From the NCBI RefSeq assembly GCF_965137005.1, contig NZ_CBCRXM010000004.1, forward strand, positions 186,001 through 250,000: a stretch of 64,000 nucleotides of DNA, read 5' to 3'. The notes beneath the pieces are model-generated. The model was given only the letters and a program-made list of their open reading frames with translations. It searched no databases and was not told the origin of the DNA. Position numbers and translations under genes: made by a program. Positions 16,632-26,973 of this stretch are shown here, piece by piece (the first letter of the stretch is position 1; every line of letters begins with the position of its first letter). Source of the DNA: Sphingomonas_O antarctica (GTDB lineage: Bacteria > Pseudomonadota > Alphaproteobacteria > Sphingomonadales > Sphingomonadaceae).

Positions 16632-18158
16632 ATGGCATTGGGTATGGCCGACCCGATCCGACTCGTCACACCCCCCGCCGAAACCCCCGGTCAGTCGCTG
16701 CCGCACAATGTCGAGGCGGAGGCGGCGTTGCTCGGCGCGCTAATGATCGACAACCGGATTGCCGAGGATTTCCAAGGAAAACTACGCCCGGAACATTTTT
16801 TCGAGCCGGTGCACGGGCGGATTTACGACGCCATTCTACGCACCCTCGACCGCAATATGGTGGCGAATCCGGTGACGCTGCGGCCGTTGTTCGAGGCGGA
16901 TGAAACGCTCAAAGGCTTGGGCGGCCCGGCCTATCTGGCGCAATTGACAGGCAACAGCGCCGCGCTGATCGGCGCGCGCGATTTTGCCAACCAGGTCTAC
17001 GATCTGGCGATGCTGCGTGCGCTGGTTGGTGTTGGGCGGGTCATGGTCGACCGCGCGATGGACACGTCGGAGGACGTCGACCCGCGCGGTCAGATCGAGG
17101 TGGCCGAGATTGAGCTCTATCGCGTCGCCGAGGATGGCAGCAGCGAAGGTACGGTCAAAAGCTTTGCCCAGGCGACCAAGATGGCGGTCGAACAAGCGGA
17201 AAAGGCGCTCAACGCAGGCGGCGGGTTGTCGGGGATCACCACCGGCCTGAACACGGTCAATGCCAAGATCGGCGGATTGCATCACAGCGATCTGCTGATC
17301 CTCGCTGGACGTCCGGGCATGGGCAAGACCGCGCTCGCGACCAATATCGCGTTCAACGCCGCGCGCCGCTGGGTCCGGGATGTCGATGAGGACGGTATAG
17401 AGCCGGAACGCTCGGTCGGCGCGAAGGTGGCTTTTTTCAGCCTCGAAATGTCCGCCGATCAATTGGCGACACGTATTCTCGCCGAGCAATCGGGGATTTC
17501 GTCCGAGGATCTGCGCATGGGCAAGATCGGGCAGACCGATTTCCGCAATCTTGCGCGTGCGGCGGCGGATTTGGAGACGCTGCCGCTGTTCATCGACGAT
17601 ACCGCCGGTCTGACGATCGCCGCGTTGCGAACGCGCGCGCGGCGGTTGAAGCGACGCCATGGCATCGGGCTGATCGTCGTCGATTACCTCCAGCTGTTGC
17701 AGGGATCGGGACGCAATGCAGGCGACAATCGCGTGCAGGAGATTTCGGAGATTTCGCGCGGTCTCAAGACTTTGGCGAAGGAACTCAATGTCCCGGTGCT
17801 GGCGTTGTCGCAGCTTAGCCGCGCGGTGGAGCAACGCGAGGACAAGCGCCCGCAACTGAGCGACTTGCGTGAGTCGGGCTCGATCGAGCAGGACGCCGAC
17901 ATCGTGCTGTTCGTGTATCGCGAGGAATATTACGTCGCGGCGCGCGAGCCGAAGGCGGCGGGACAGAGCGATGACGTCAAGGTGTTCGAAGACCACGCCA
18001 AATGGGCCGCCGAGATGGAACGCGTGTTCGGCAAGTGCGAACTGATCGTGTCGAAACAGCGCCACGGCGCGACCGGCAAGGTCAACCTCGCCTTCGAGGC
18101 CAAGATCACCAAGTTCAGCGATCTGGCCGAGGATCAATATTACCCCGACCGGAGTTAG
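16632..18158 (+). CDS. dnaB: Replicative DNA helicase DnaB
   Basis: Hexameric 5'-to-3' helicase that unwinds DNA at the replication fork. The 508-residue protein has the N-terminal primase-interacting domain (PHNVEAEAALLGALMID), a linker, and the RecA-type motor with Walker A GRPGMGKTAL, Walker B LIVVDYLQLL and SRAVEQREDKRPQLSDLRESG. A short extra segment (about 15 residues, VRDVDEDGIEPERS) sits after Walker A before the FFSLEMS strand. Either ATG at 16632 or 16644 could start it. The stop abuts the cysH stop from the other strand with no spacer. Confidence 0.97.
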   Translation: MALGMADPIRLVTPPAETPGQSLPHNVEAEAALLGALMIDNRIAEDFQGKLRPEHFFEPVHGRIYDAILRTLDRNMVANPVTLRPLFEADETLKGLGGPAYLAQLTGNSAALIGARDFANQVYDLAMLRALVGVGRVMVDRAMDTSEDVDPRGQIEVAEIELYRVAEDGSSEGTVKSFAQATKMAVEQAEKALNAGGGLSGITTGLNTVNAKIGGLHHSDLLILAGRPGMGKTALATNIAFNAARRWVRDVDEDGIEPERSVGAKVAFFSLEMSADQLATRILAEQSGISSEDLRMGKIGQTDFRNLARAAADLETLPLFIDDTAGLTIAALRTRARRLKRRHGIGLIVVDYLQLLQGSGRNAGDNRVQEISEISRGLKTLAKELNVPVLALSQLSRAVEQREDKRPQLSDLRESGSIEQDADIVLFVYREEYYVAAREPKAAGQSDDVKVFEDHAKWAAEMERVFGKCELIVSKQRHGATGKVNLAFEAKITKFSDLAEDQYYPDRS

Positions 18159-18914
18159 CTAGAAGACCGGGTCATCGCTTTGTGGCCCGGTATGGATGCC
18201 GCATTCGTCCTTGTCCCAACCCCGCCAGCGCCCTGCGCGCGGGTCTTCGCCCGGCAGCACTTTCGACGTGCACGGCGCGCAGCCGACCGAGGGATAGCCT
18301 TGCGCTTCGAGAGGATGTCGGGGGAGTCTGTGTACTTCGAAATAGGCGTCGAGGCGGGCCTTGTCCCAATCGGCTAAGGGATTGATTTTAAGGCGTCCTT
18401 CGTCTTCCTCGAAGCGGGGCAGGGCGCCGCGGGTTTTGCCCTGGAACGCCTTGCGGCCCGAGATCCACGCGTCGAATGGGGCAAGGGCACGGCGCAGCGG
18501 CTCGACCTTGCGCAGATCGCAGCAGCCGTCGGGGTCGTAAGACCAGCGCAATGAGGTCTGATCCTTCAGCGCGAGGCGGTATGGATCGGGGCGGAACACG
18601 CGCAGATCGAGATAGCCGAGGCGTTCGGCGAGTTCGTCGCGATAGGCCAGCGTCTCGCCGAAAATCTTTTGCGTGTTGATGAAGATCAACGGCACCGTCT
18701 TGTCGATTTCGGCGACGAGATGGAGCAGGACGGCGCTTTCCGAGCCGAACGAGCTGACCAGGGCGATGTCGGCCCAGGGCGGATCGGCGAACAGCCCGTG
18801 CAGCATGTCGGCGGTCTCGACGCCCGCCCATTGCGCCTCGAGCGCCGCGGCATCGGCGGCCGTGAAAGCGGGAGCGGTGTCGATACTGTCGGCGCGGCGC
18901 AGGGCTTCACCCAT
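18159..18914 (-). CDS. cysH: Assimilatory adenylyl-sulfate (APS-type) reductase
   Basis: Reduces activated sulfate to sulfite. The 251-residue protein has the nucleotide loop SSFGSES and two cysteine pairs (GCCDLRK and GCAPCTSK) that mark the iron-sulfur APS-reducing form rather than the cluster-free PAPS form. The C-terminal KDECGIH carries the catalytic Cys. The ATG at 18914 overlaps the DUF934 stop by 8 bases and gives the usual length. It is the last gene of cobA-DUF2849-sulfite reductase-DUF934-cysH, so sulfate is carried to sulfide in one operon. Confidence 0.94.
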   Translation of the reverse strand: MGEALRRADSIDTAPAFTAADAAALEAQWAGVETADMLHGLFADPPWADIALVSSFGSESAVLLHLVAEIDKTVPLIFINTQKIFGETLAYRDELAERLGYLDLRVFRPDPYRLALKDQTSLRWSYDPDGCCDLRKVEPLRRALAPFDAWISGRKAFQGKTRGALPRFEEDEGRLKINPLADWDKARLDAYFEVHRLPRHPLEAQGYPSVGCAPCTSKVLPGEDPRAGRWRGWDKDECGIHTGPQSDDPVF

Positions 18915-19282
18915 GACGCAGCTTCCAGATCGGCACGGTGTCGTCGGCCGCCGCTTGATAGGCGTAAGGGAAGGGATGTGACCCCGCTTCGTCGAGCGGT
19001 TTTTCGGGAGCAAAACTGTCGAAGCCGCAGCGGCGCATGAAAGCGAGCTGATCGACCAGCACATCGCCCTGCGCGCGGAGCTCGCCGGTGTAACCGGCTT
19101 CGCGGAGGATACGCGCGGCGGAATAGCCACGGCCGTCCTTGAACCCGGGAAAAGCGATTTCGATCGTTTCCAGCTGTCCGAGATGAGGGATCAACGCACG
19201 CGCATCGTCGCCCGCTTCCAGCCGCACGGCGGTGGCGTCGGTTTGCCCTGCGAGGAAGGCGTCGAGGGTCACGGCGGGTTGC

Positions 19283-19290
<8 letters not shown>
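18907..19290 (-). CDS. DUF934 family protein of the sulfite reduction operon
   Basis: 127-residue conserved protein without a catalytic motif that I can recognise. It has one hallmark segment, FKDGRGYSAARILREAGYTGELRA, followed by GDVLVDQLAFMRRCGFDSF, typical of DUF934. Families of this type are almost always encoded between sulfite reductase and cysH and are thought to help sulfite reduction, perhaps in electron delivery, but this is inference from position. The ATG at 19290 overlaps the sulfite reductase end by 8 bases, and the gene overlaps cysH by 8 bases. Confidence 0.88.
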
Positions 19291-20971
<1,681 letters not shown>

Positions 20972-20986
20972 GGGTTGTGTCCATCG

Positions 20987-21132
20987 ATCCTTGCCTTGAG
21001 GCGAGGTGGCAGCGCGCAGCGCTGACGGAGTGGTGCGTAAACTCGGCGCGAAGGCGCCGATCCGCGCTGCCGCGCGGAGTTGCTTGCACCGCCCCGTCGG
21101 CTTCGCCGCCACCCCGCCTCGAGGCGGGGAAT
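20987..21132. repeat. 146-bp mini-element with inverted ends in front of the sulfite reductase gene
   Basis: The ends, about 20987-21010 and 21108-21132, are imperfect inverted copies of each other over roughly 23 bases (core GCCACC.CGCCTC.AGGC). One end contains the palindrome CCCCGCCTCGAGGCGGGG. The interior contains further GC-rich hairpins (for example GGCGC-GAAG-GCGCC). It fills most of the 174-bp gap between DUF2849 and the reductase gene. It looks like a non-coding repeat or MITE-like element without its own gene. Confidence 0.55.
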
Positions 21133-21145
21133 TGGTGAGCGCCCA

Positions 21146-21442
21146 TCAAATCACCCACTCGCCCGCCGCAGGATCGGCGGGTTTCAGCGTGAGGTCAGGC
21201 CGCACGGTCGGCCCGAGCGCGCGGACGCGATCCTTGATATGGGCCGGGCGGGGGCCTTCCGGCGTGGCGATGGCTTCGATCGCATACGGCACGTTGACCC
21301 GGCGCGCGCCTTCTTCGGCGGCGAGAATGGTGTCGCCATGATCGCCAACATCGACAGCGTCCTCGACATGGATCGACCAGTTGCTGCCCGTCCACCAGGT
21401 CACGGCGCCCGACTTCAGATCGTTTCCAGTCAACAGTTTCAC
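21146..21442 (-). CDS. DUF2849 family protein
   Basis: 98-residue protein of the DUF2849 family (KLLTGNDLKSGAVTWW at the N-terminus, VNVPYAIEA and GPRPAHIKDRVRALGPTVRPDL later). No catalytic residues are recognisable. It is found in alphaproteobacterial sulfite reduction operons and probably helps sulfite reductase, which is inference from conserved neighbourhood. The GTG at 21442 overlaps the cobA stop (GTGA), fixing the start and showing coupling; an upstream extension would lie inside cobA. Confidence 0.88.
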   Translation of the reverse strand: MKLLTGNDLKSGAVTWWTGSNWSIHVEDAVDVGDHGDTILAAEEGARRVNVPYAIEAIATPEGPRPAHIKDRVRALGPTVRPDLTLKPADPAAGEWVI

Positions 21443-22227
21443 ACCAATTGCTCCGCTTGAACCGCAAAGGCGCGTAACTTGTCCTCGGCATCCGACAGGC
21501 GAACGACCTCGCCGACGACGAGGATCGCCGGGCTGAGGACTTTTTCGCGCTCGACCAGATCGCCCAAGTCGGCGAGCAAGGTGCGCATCGCGCGGCTGCC
21601 GGGGAGGGTGCCGCGTTCGAGCACCGCGACGCTGGTACCGGGATCGACCCCTTCGGCCATCAATTTGTCGGCGATGGCGCGTGCGGCGGTGACGCCCATA
21701 TAGATGACCAAGGTGCGACCGGCCCCCGCCAGCCCGGCCCAGCTTTGTTCGGCCAGCCCCTGACACGTGCCCGCAACGAAGCTGACCGCCGACGACCAGT
21801 CGCGGTGGGTGAGGGGCAACATCGCTTCGGCCGCGCAGCCGAGCGCCGCGGACACGCCGGGTATGACTTCGACCGGCAAATTGGCGGCGCGCACCGCCTC
21901 GACCTCTTCGCCGCCGCGTCCGAAAATGAACGGGTCGCCGCCCTTCAAGCGCACGACGATGCTGCCCGCCTTCACGTGCGCGACGATCAGCGCGTTGATC
22001 GCCGATTGGGGCAGGGTGTGGCGATCGCGCTTTTTGGCGACCGAGATCAATTGCGCGTCGGCGCGGACATAGGCAAACACGCCTTCGCCGACGAGGCCGT
22101 CATGCACGACGACATCGGCTTCGCGCAGCGCTTCGACCGCCTTGACGGTCAGCAGGCCGGGGTCGCCCGGACCCGCGCCGACCAGGATGACGCGCCCGCG
22201 CGCTTCGGGATCAAGGAGACTAGCCAT
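21439..22227 (-). CDS. cobA: Uroporphyrinogen-III C-methyltransferase (siroheme synthesis)
   Basis: Adds two methyl groups from SAM to uroporphyrinogen III, giving precorrin-2, the precursor of siroheme. The 262-residue single-domain protein has the family motifs VGAGPGDPGLLTVKA, VRLKGGDPFIFGRGGEE, PGVSAALG and PLTHRD. There is no CysG-type dehydrogenase/ferrochelatase domain, so those steps must come from another gene. It opens the sulfur operon, supplying the cofactor for the reductase two genes downstream. Confidence 0.94.
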   Translation of the reverse strand: MASLLDPEARGRVILVGAGPGDPGLLTVKAVEALREADVVVHDGLVGEGVFAYVRADAQLISVAKKRDRHTLPQSAINALIVAHVKAGSIVVRLKGGDPFIFGRGGEEVEAVRAANLPVEVIPGVSAALGCAAEAMLPLTHRDWSSAVSFVAGTCQGLAEQSWAGLAGAGRTLVIYMGVTAARAIADKLMAEGVDPGTSVAVLERGTLPGSRAMRTLLADLGDLVEREKVLSPAILVVGEVVRLSDAEDKLRAFAVQAEQLV

Positions 22228-22303
22228 AGAGTTGCGATGCAGCGTGGCAGAGCTGCGCTCAAGCGAGCGATGCTTTGGGCCGGGCTAGCAACGCTTTAGC
22301 AGC

Positions 22304-22354
22304 ACCCTGTGTCCGCAGGGTCATAGCGCCGCCGTTCATTGCCGCTTAAGCGGC
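22304..22354. repeat. Hairpin-rich intergenic region between cobA and the PAP2 gene
   Basis: The 163-bp divergent region holds ACCCTG...CAGGGT at 22304-22321 and a perfect 14-base palindrome GCCGCTTAAGCGGC at 22341-22354, the latter within a longer GCGCCGC...GCGGCGC pairing. No gene is visible. A similar CGCCTTAAGGCG palindrome is at 43338-43349 upstream of ispE. Confidence 0.45.
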
Positions 22355-22390
22355 GCAACGCGAAGCGCGGCCACCGCGCGAAAGGGAATA

Positions 22391-23338
22391 ATGGACACCG
22401 ACCGCCACGACACGTTGTTGCCTCGTATCGTCGCGATCAATCTCGCCGTCAGCGCCGTCGTTCTCGCCTTGCTGATGCTCGCCGCCGGTTTGCGGATCAG
22501 TCCCTGGGCGCTCGACAATCTGCCTTATTACCTGGCGGGGGCGCTGGCCTTTGCCATTTACATCGGTGTGCCGGACAGTTGGCGGCATGGTCGCGCAATG
22601 ATCGAAGGTGCCGAATATTACGCCGTGCTGACGCTGACGATGCTGATCGGCGCGGTGGCGAGCTATCCGGTCGCGGCGCTGACCCACGGTTATCATGACG
22701 AGACGCTCAACCGCATCGACCAGTTGATGGGGTTCGACTGGCTTGCCTGGTATCGGGTGGTCGCGGCGCATCCGGTGCTGCAGACCCTTGGCGTCGCGGT
22801 GTATCGCAGCATCTATGTCACGCCCGCCTTGTTGCTCGCCTGGTATGCCGGGACGGGCCAGCGCACCGAAGCATATCGGTTGATCGTCGCGTTTCAGATC
22901 GCCGCGATCCTGACGCTGGGCGGTTATGTGTTCCTTCCCGCGGTCGGTCCGTTTTCCTATCTGTGGCGTGGCGCGGCGCCCTATCTGCCCGAAAGCGAGA
23001 TGTGGCAGGCGGGGCTGATCCCGATGCTGCGCGCGCACGAACTGGGCGTCGTCGATCTGGCGCATCTGCGCGGGCTGGTGTCGGCACCGAGCTTTCATGC
23101 CGCCGCCGCCGTGCTGTTCATCAATTTCGCGTGGCGCGCGCGGGCGCTGCGCTGGCCGTTGATCGCGCTCAACGTGGCGATGCTGGTCGCGACGCCGGTC
23201 GAAGGGACGCATTATCTGATCGACCTGATCATCGGCGCGGTGGTCGCGGGCGTCGCGCTGGTCGCAACCGAGGTCTTGGCGCGTGTGGAACTTCAGGTGG
23301 CGCGCAACCGTCGTGCGGTGTCGATAACAGGGGGTTAA
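22391..23338 (+). CDS. PAP2-superfamily membrane protein, inositolphosphotransferase (Aur1)-like
   Basis: 315-residue integral membrane protein with about seven hydrophobic helices. The catalytic PAP2 signatures are SAPSFHAAAAV (His nucleophile region) and EGTHYLIDLIIG. The PSFH form and long N-terminal half resemble the PAP2_3 branch that includes fungal inositol phosphorylceramide synthase, rather than simple lipid phosphatases. It may transfer or remove a phospho-head group of a lipid; substrate unknown. An AAAGGGA ribosome-binding site precedes the ATG. Confidence 0.85.
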   Translation: MDTDRHDTLLPRIVAINLAVSAVVLALLMLAAGLRISPWALDNLPYYLAGALAFAIYIGVPDSWRHGRAMIEGAEYYAVLTLTMLIGAVASYPVAALTHGYHDETLNRIDQLMGFDWLAWYRVVAAHPVLQTLGVAVYRSIYVTPALLLAWYAGTGQRTEAYRLIVAFQIAAILTLGGYVFLPAVGPFSYLWRGAAPYLPESEMWQAGLIPMLRAHELGVVDLAHLRGLVSAPSFHAAAAVLFINFAWRARALRWPLIALNVAMLVATPVEGTHYLIDLIIGAVVAGVALVATEVLARVELQVARNRRAVSITGG

Positions 23339-23383
23339 CCATCCTGGTTTAGCGTTGCACCGACCTCACGGAGCGCGCTTTCC

Positions 23384-24241
23384 ATGACTTTCGGCACCTT
23401 CATTCAGCCTCATCCCGGTCTTGCGGGCGATGCGGACCCGGCTCGCACGCTGGAGCTGCCGGTTTATTCGGAATATCATGCGCTCGACCAAGCGGCGCAT
23501 TGTCGTGGGCAAAATCGCCTCTTCGACACGATTCTCGACCGGTCTCAAGTTCTCGACCTGCGGTATGAAGATCAGTGTTCGCCGCAATATTATTTCGATC
23601 TGGTCCGGACGTTGCGCGACTTTAACGGCGAGTTTGAGCGGGTGGTCGAAGTCGGCGTCTACCTCGGCGGGGCGTCGGGGGTGATCGCGGGGTGTATGGA
23701 CGCGTTCGGCTTCGACCTCGACATGGTCGACATCAATGCCGAGTGCCTGCAATTCGCGCACGAGCGCGTCCGCCGCATGTACCCGCAAGCGGCCAAGCGC
23801 ATCCGGTTGTTTCATGGCGACGTGCCGTCCTACGTTCAGGCGATCATGGCGGAGCGGGCGTGCCGGACCATCGTCCATCACGATGGCGCGCATGATTTCA
23901 ATCAGGTCGTCCACGACATGGCGGCGCTGTCATTCGTGCGCGAACGACTGTGCGCGATCATCGCCCAGGACACGCATTTGCGCGGCACCCTGAAGCACAT
24001 GAACTTCGTCGACATGGCGATGTATGCGGTGTTCGGCCTCGACCTGAATTATGCCCCGATCGGCGCCGCTTATGCTTTCGAGGACAATCGCACCGCGCCC
24101 AACCAGTATCAGGGCAATTACTTCATGCCCGAGGCGCCGGAGGGCTTTGTCCTGCCGATGAACATCAACGAATTTCACTATCCGCACCCCGATCTGAAGA
24201 TCGAGGATTTCCTGCCGATGCGGCCGACGCTCGCCGCCTAG
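23384..24241 (+). CDS. Class I SAM-dependent methyltransferase-like protein
   Basis: 285-residue cytoplasmic protein. RVVEVGVYLGGASGVIAGCM followed by DLDMVDINAECLQFA is the Rossmann-type glycine loop and acidic strand of class I methyltransferases, and RTIVHHDGAHDFNQVVHDM resembles the motif IV region of the cephalosporin hydroxylase/class I methyltransferase group. The acceptor cannot be predicted. A TTAACCAT octamer, a CtrA half-site-like sequence, lies at 23335-23342. The gene ends tail-to-tail with astD, sharing the bases CTAG at 24238-24241. Confidence 0.72.
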   Translation: MTFGTFIQPHPGLAGDADPARTLELPVYSEYHALDQAAHCRGQNRLFDTILDRSQVLDLRYEDQCSPQYYFDLVRTLRDFNGEFERVVEVGVYLGGASGVIAGCMDAFGFDLDMVDINAECLQFAHERVRRMYPQAAKRIRLFHGDVPSYVQAIMAERACRTIVHHDGAHDFNQVVHDMAALSFVRERLCAIIAQDTHLRGTLKHMNFVDMAMYAVFGLDLNYAPIGAAYAFEDNRTAPNQYQGNYFMPEAPEGFVLPMNINEFHYPHPDLKIEDFLPMRPTLAA

Positions 24242-25647
24242 CCGTCGCGCAGCCCGATCATGCCGGCGCGCCGGGCATTGTCCTCCTCGACCGACGCGAC
24301 CGGATAGGCGCAGTAATCGGCGGCGTAGAAGGCGCTGGGCCGGTGATTGCCGGACAAGCCTACGCCCCCGAACGGCGCCGCCGACGACGCGCCGTTGGTC
24401 GGACGGTTCCAGTTGACGATGCCCGCGCGGGCACCCCACCAGAACTGGTCGAACAATTCGGGTGATCCGCCGATCAGCGAGGCGCTGAGGCCGAAGCGGG
24501 TGGCGTTGGCTTCGGCAATCGCGGCGTCGAAATCGGGGACGCGGACCAGTTGCAGCAGCGGGCCGAACAATTCGTCGTCGCTGCGGTTGGCGAGGTTGGT
24601 GACGTCGATCAGCCCGGGGGTGAGAAACGGTTTATAGGCGTCGGGGCGCAGCATGTGGATCAGCGGCTGTCCGCCCGCCATGACCAGCACCAGCGCCGCA
24701 TCCTGCAACGCGTCCGCCGCCGGGTTGTCGATCAGCGGCCCCATGAACGGTTTGGGGTCGGCGTGCGGGTGATCGACGATCATGCGCGCGACCAGTTTGC
24801 GGATCGCGTCGACCAGCGGTTGATGCGCGCCGTCGCGGACGATCAGGCGGCGCGCGGCGGTGCAGCGTTGTCCGGCGGAGAGATAGGCCGACTGGACGAT
24901 GATGCTCGCCGCCGCGTCGGCATCGGGCGCGTCCCACACCACGATCGGGTTGTTGCCGCCCATTTCGAGCGCGAGCATCCGGCCGGGATCGTCGGCGAAC
25001 TGGCGGTTGAGCGCCACCCCGGTGCGCGCCGAGCCGGTGAACAACAGGCCGTCGATGTCGGGATGCCCGGCCAGCGCACGGCCTTCCTCGGCCCCGCCGA
25101 TCAGCAGGCGGACGACGTCTTCGGGCACCCCCGCCTCATGATAGCATTCGATTAGGATCATCGCGGTGGCGGGGGTTTTTTCCGACGGCTTGAAGACGAT
25201 GCTGTTCCCGGCGAGCAAGGCCGGGACGATATGGCCGTTGGGCAGATGCGCGGGGAAATTATACGGGCCGAGCACCGCGAGCACGCCGTGTGGCCGGTGG
25301 CGCAACACCTGGCGCAGGCCCATGTCGCCATCCTGCCGCCGCGTCGGGGTGCGTTCGTTATAGGCGCGGATCGAGATGTCGACCTTGGCGATGACCGAGG
25401 CGACTTCGGTTTCGGCCTCCCATAACGGCTTGCCGGTTTCGCGCGCGATGGTGTCGGCCAGCGCCACCTGGCGGTTGCGGACGACGTTGACGAAGCGGCG
25501 CAGCGTTTCGGCGCGGTACGTCGGTGGCTGCATCGCCCAGGCGCGCTGGCCCGCGCGGGCACGGGCGACCTCCACATCGACATCGCCGATGGGGGCGGAC
25601 CACAGCAATGCGCCGGTCGCGGGTTCGAAGGATTGCAGTTCGGCCAT
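24238..25647 (-). CDS. astD: Succinylglutamate-semialdehyde dehydrogenase
   Basis: NAD-dependent aldehyde dehydrogenase of the arginine succinyltransferase pathway, oxidising N-succinylglutamate semialdehyde to N-succinylglutamate. The 469-residue protein has the ALDH features GPYNFPAHLPNGHI, ALEMGGNNP (catalytic Glu region) and SAGQRCTAARR (nucleophile Cys). Overall sequence is AstD-like. The other ast genes (astA, astB, astC, astE) are not adjacent, so the pathway is split or the enzyme has another aldehyde substrate. Followed on the same strand by the end of selO upstream. Confidence 0.87.
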   Translation of the reverse strand: MAELQSFEPATGALLWSAPIGDVDVEVARARAGQRAWAMQPPTYRAETLRRFVNVVRNRQVALADTIARETGKPLWEAETEVASVIAKVDISIRAYNERTPTRRQDGDMGLRQVLRHRPHGVLAVLGPYNFPAHLPNGHIVPALLAGNSIVFKPSEKTPATAMILIECYHEAGVPEDVVRLLIGGAEEGRALAGHPDIDGLLFTGSARTGVALNRQFADDPGRMLALEMGGNNPIVVWDAPDADAAASIIVQSAYLSAGQRCTAARRLIVRDGAHQPLVDAIRKLVARMIVDHPHADPKPFMGPLIDNPAADALQDAALVLVMAGGQPLIHMLRPDAYKPFLTPGLIDVTNLANRSDDELFGPLLQLVRVPDFDAAIAEANATRFGLSASLIGGSPELFDQFWWGARAGIVNWNRPTNGASSAAPFGGVGLSGNHRPSAFYAADYCAYPVASVEEDNARRAGMIGLRDG

Positions 25648-25656
25648 GTGTGAACT

Positions 25657-26955
25657 CTAGGCGGTTCGCAGCGCTTCGCCCATAGACCGGATCGCTGCGA
25701 TCTTGGCGGTCAGGGGCGACCAGTCGTCGTCGGCGGCAATGGGTGCCCAGAGCGCCTCGACCTCCTCGATCAGCATCGAACAGGGTTCGGGGTTCGACAA
25801 ATAGGAATGGTCGCGCCGTTCGCGCGCGTCGAAGAAATAACGGTCGATCGACGCGCCGCTGTCGGTCAGGTCGCGCTCGATCTGTTGCACACGGGCGATA
25901 TCGGCGTCGCGGCCCTGCGATGCGGCGCCCAGACGCCACAGGAAGCGTTCGACCAGCGCATCGACATAATGGTCGCCAAACGGTTCGATGGCGGCGGCCA
26001 GCGCGTCGGAATCGCAGATCGGGTTGAGCGCGATGGCGAGTTGCACCAGATTCCAGTGTATCGCCTCGGCCTGGCGACCGAAACTATAGAGCCCGCGCTC
26101 GTCGAAATAGGCGGCGGTAAAGTCCGGGTCGAAGCCCGGCGCGAATCGCCACGGGCCGTAATCGAAACTTTCGCCGGTGATGTTGATGTTGTCGGTATTG
26201 AGCACGCCGTGGACGAAGCCCGCCGCCATATAGCTGGCGGCGAGGCGCGCGGTACGCCGGACGGTGTGCGCCAGCAGGCGCTGCGGCGCATCGGGGCCAT
26301 CCTGTTCGCCGAAATAATGTTCGAGGCAATAAGCGGTCAGGCGCCTGAGTTCGTCTGTGAGGCCCAGCGTCGCGAGGCGCTGGAAACTGCCGATGCGGAT
26401 ATGCCCGTGGCTCAGCCGGACGAGCACGGCGGAGCGGGTCGGGGAGGGTTCGTCGCCGCGAACCAGTCGCTCGCCGGTTTCGATCACCGACAGCGTGCGC
26501 GAGGTTTCCACGCCCAAGGCCTGGAGCATTTCGGTGGCGAGGATTTCGCGGACTGCACCCTTCAACGTCAGACGACCATCGCCGAACCGGCTGTGCGGCG
26601 TGGTGCCCGACCCCTTGGTGCCGAGGTCCATCAGGCGGCCGTCGCCGTCGCGGCATTGCGCGAACAGGAACCCGCGACCGTCGCCGATTTGCGGGTTGTA
26701 GCTGCGAAACTGATGCCCGTGATACCGCAGCGCGAGCGGTTGCCGCAGACTGCCGTCAAATGGCTGAAACCGCCCGAAATGATCGATCCAGCGATCGTCG
26801 GACATCGTGGCCAGACCGATCTCCGCCGCCGCGCGATCGTTGCGAAAGCGCAGGCGATGTTCAGGGAAATCCGCCGCCGCGACGGGGTCGGCGAGGAAGT
26901 CCGCGATTTCATCGATAGCTTTCGCGGGGATGAACGGTTGATCGGGCGACACCAT
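25657..26955 (-). CDS. selO: SelO/YdiU family protein adenylyltransferase (pseudokinase fold)
   Basis: SelO proteins transfer AMP from ATP onto Ser, Thr or Tyr of proteins, using a kinase fold with inverted ATP orientation. The 432-residue protein has RYHGHQFRSYNPQIGDGRG, HGVLNTDNINITG (catalytic loop) and FDYGPW (metal-binding DFG equivalent), all typical. It ends ALRTA without the C-terminal selenocysteine/cysteine tail known in some members. It is on the short side for the family (about 480 in E. coli). The ATG at 26955 leaves 18 bp to the divergent hydrolase. Confidence 0.92.
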   Translation of the reverse strand: MVSPDQPFIPAKAIDEIADFLADPVAAADFPEHRLRFRNDRAAAEIGLATMSDDRWIDHFGRFQPFDGSLRQPLALRYHGHQFRSYNPQIGDGRGFLFAQCRDGDGRLMDLGTKGSGTTPHSRFGDGRLTLKGAVREILATEMLQALGVETSRTLSVIETGERLVRGDEPSPTRSAVLVRLSHGHIRIGSFQRLATLGLTDELRRLTAYCLEHYFGEQDGPDAPQRLLAHTVRRTARLAASYMAAGFVHGVLNTDNINITGESFDYGPWRFAPGFDPDFTAAYFDERGLYSFGRQAEAIHWNLVQLAIALNPICDSDALAAAIEPFGDHYVDALVERFLWRLGAASQGRDADIARVQQIERDLTDSGASIDRYFFDARERRDHSYLSNPEPCSMLIEEVEALWAPIAADDDWSPLTAKIAAIRSMGEALRTA

Positions 26956-26973
26956 GCGGCGATATGCGATGCG

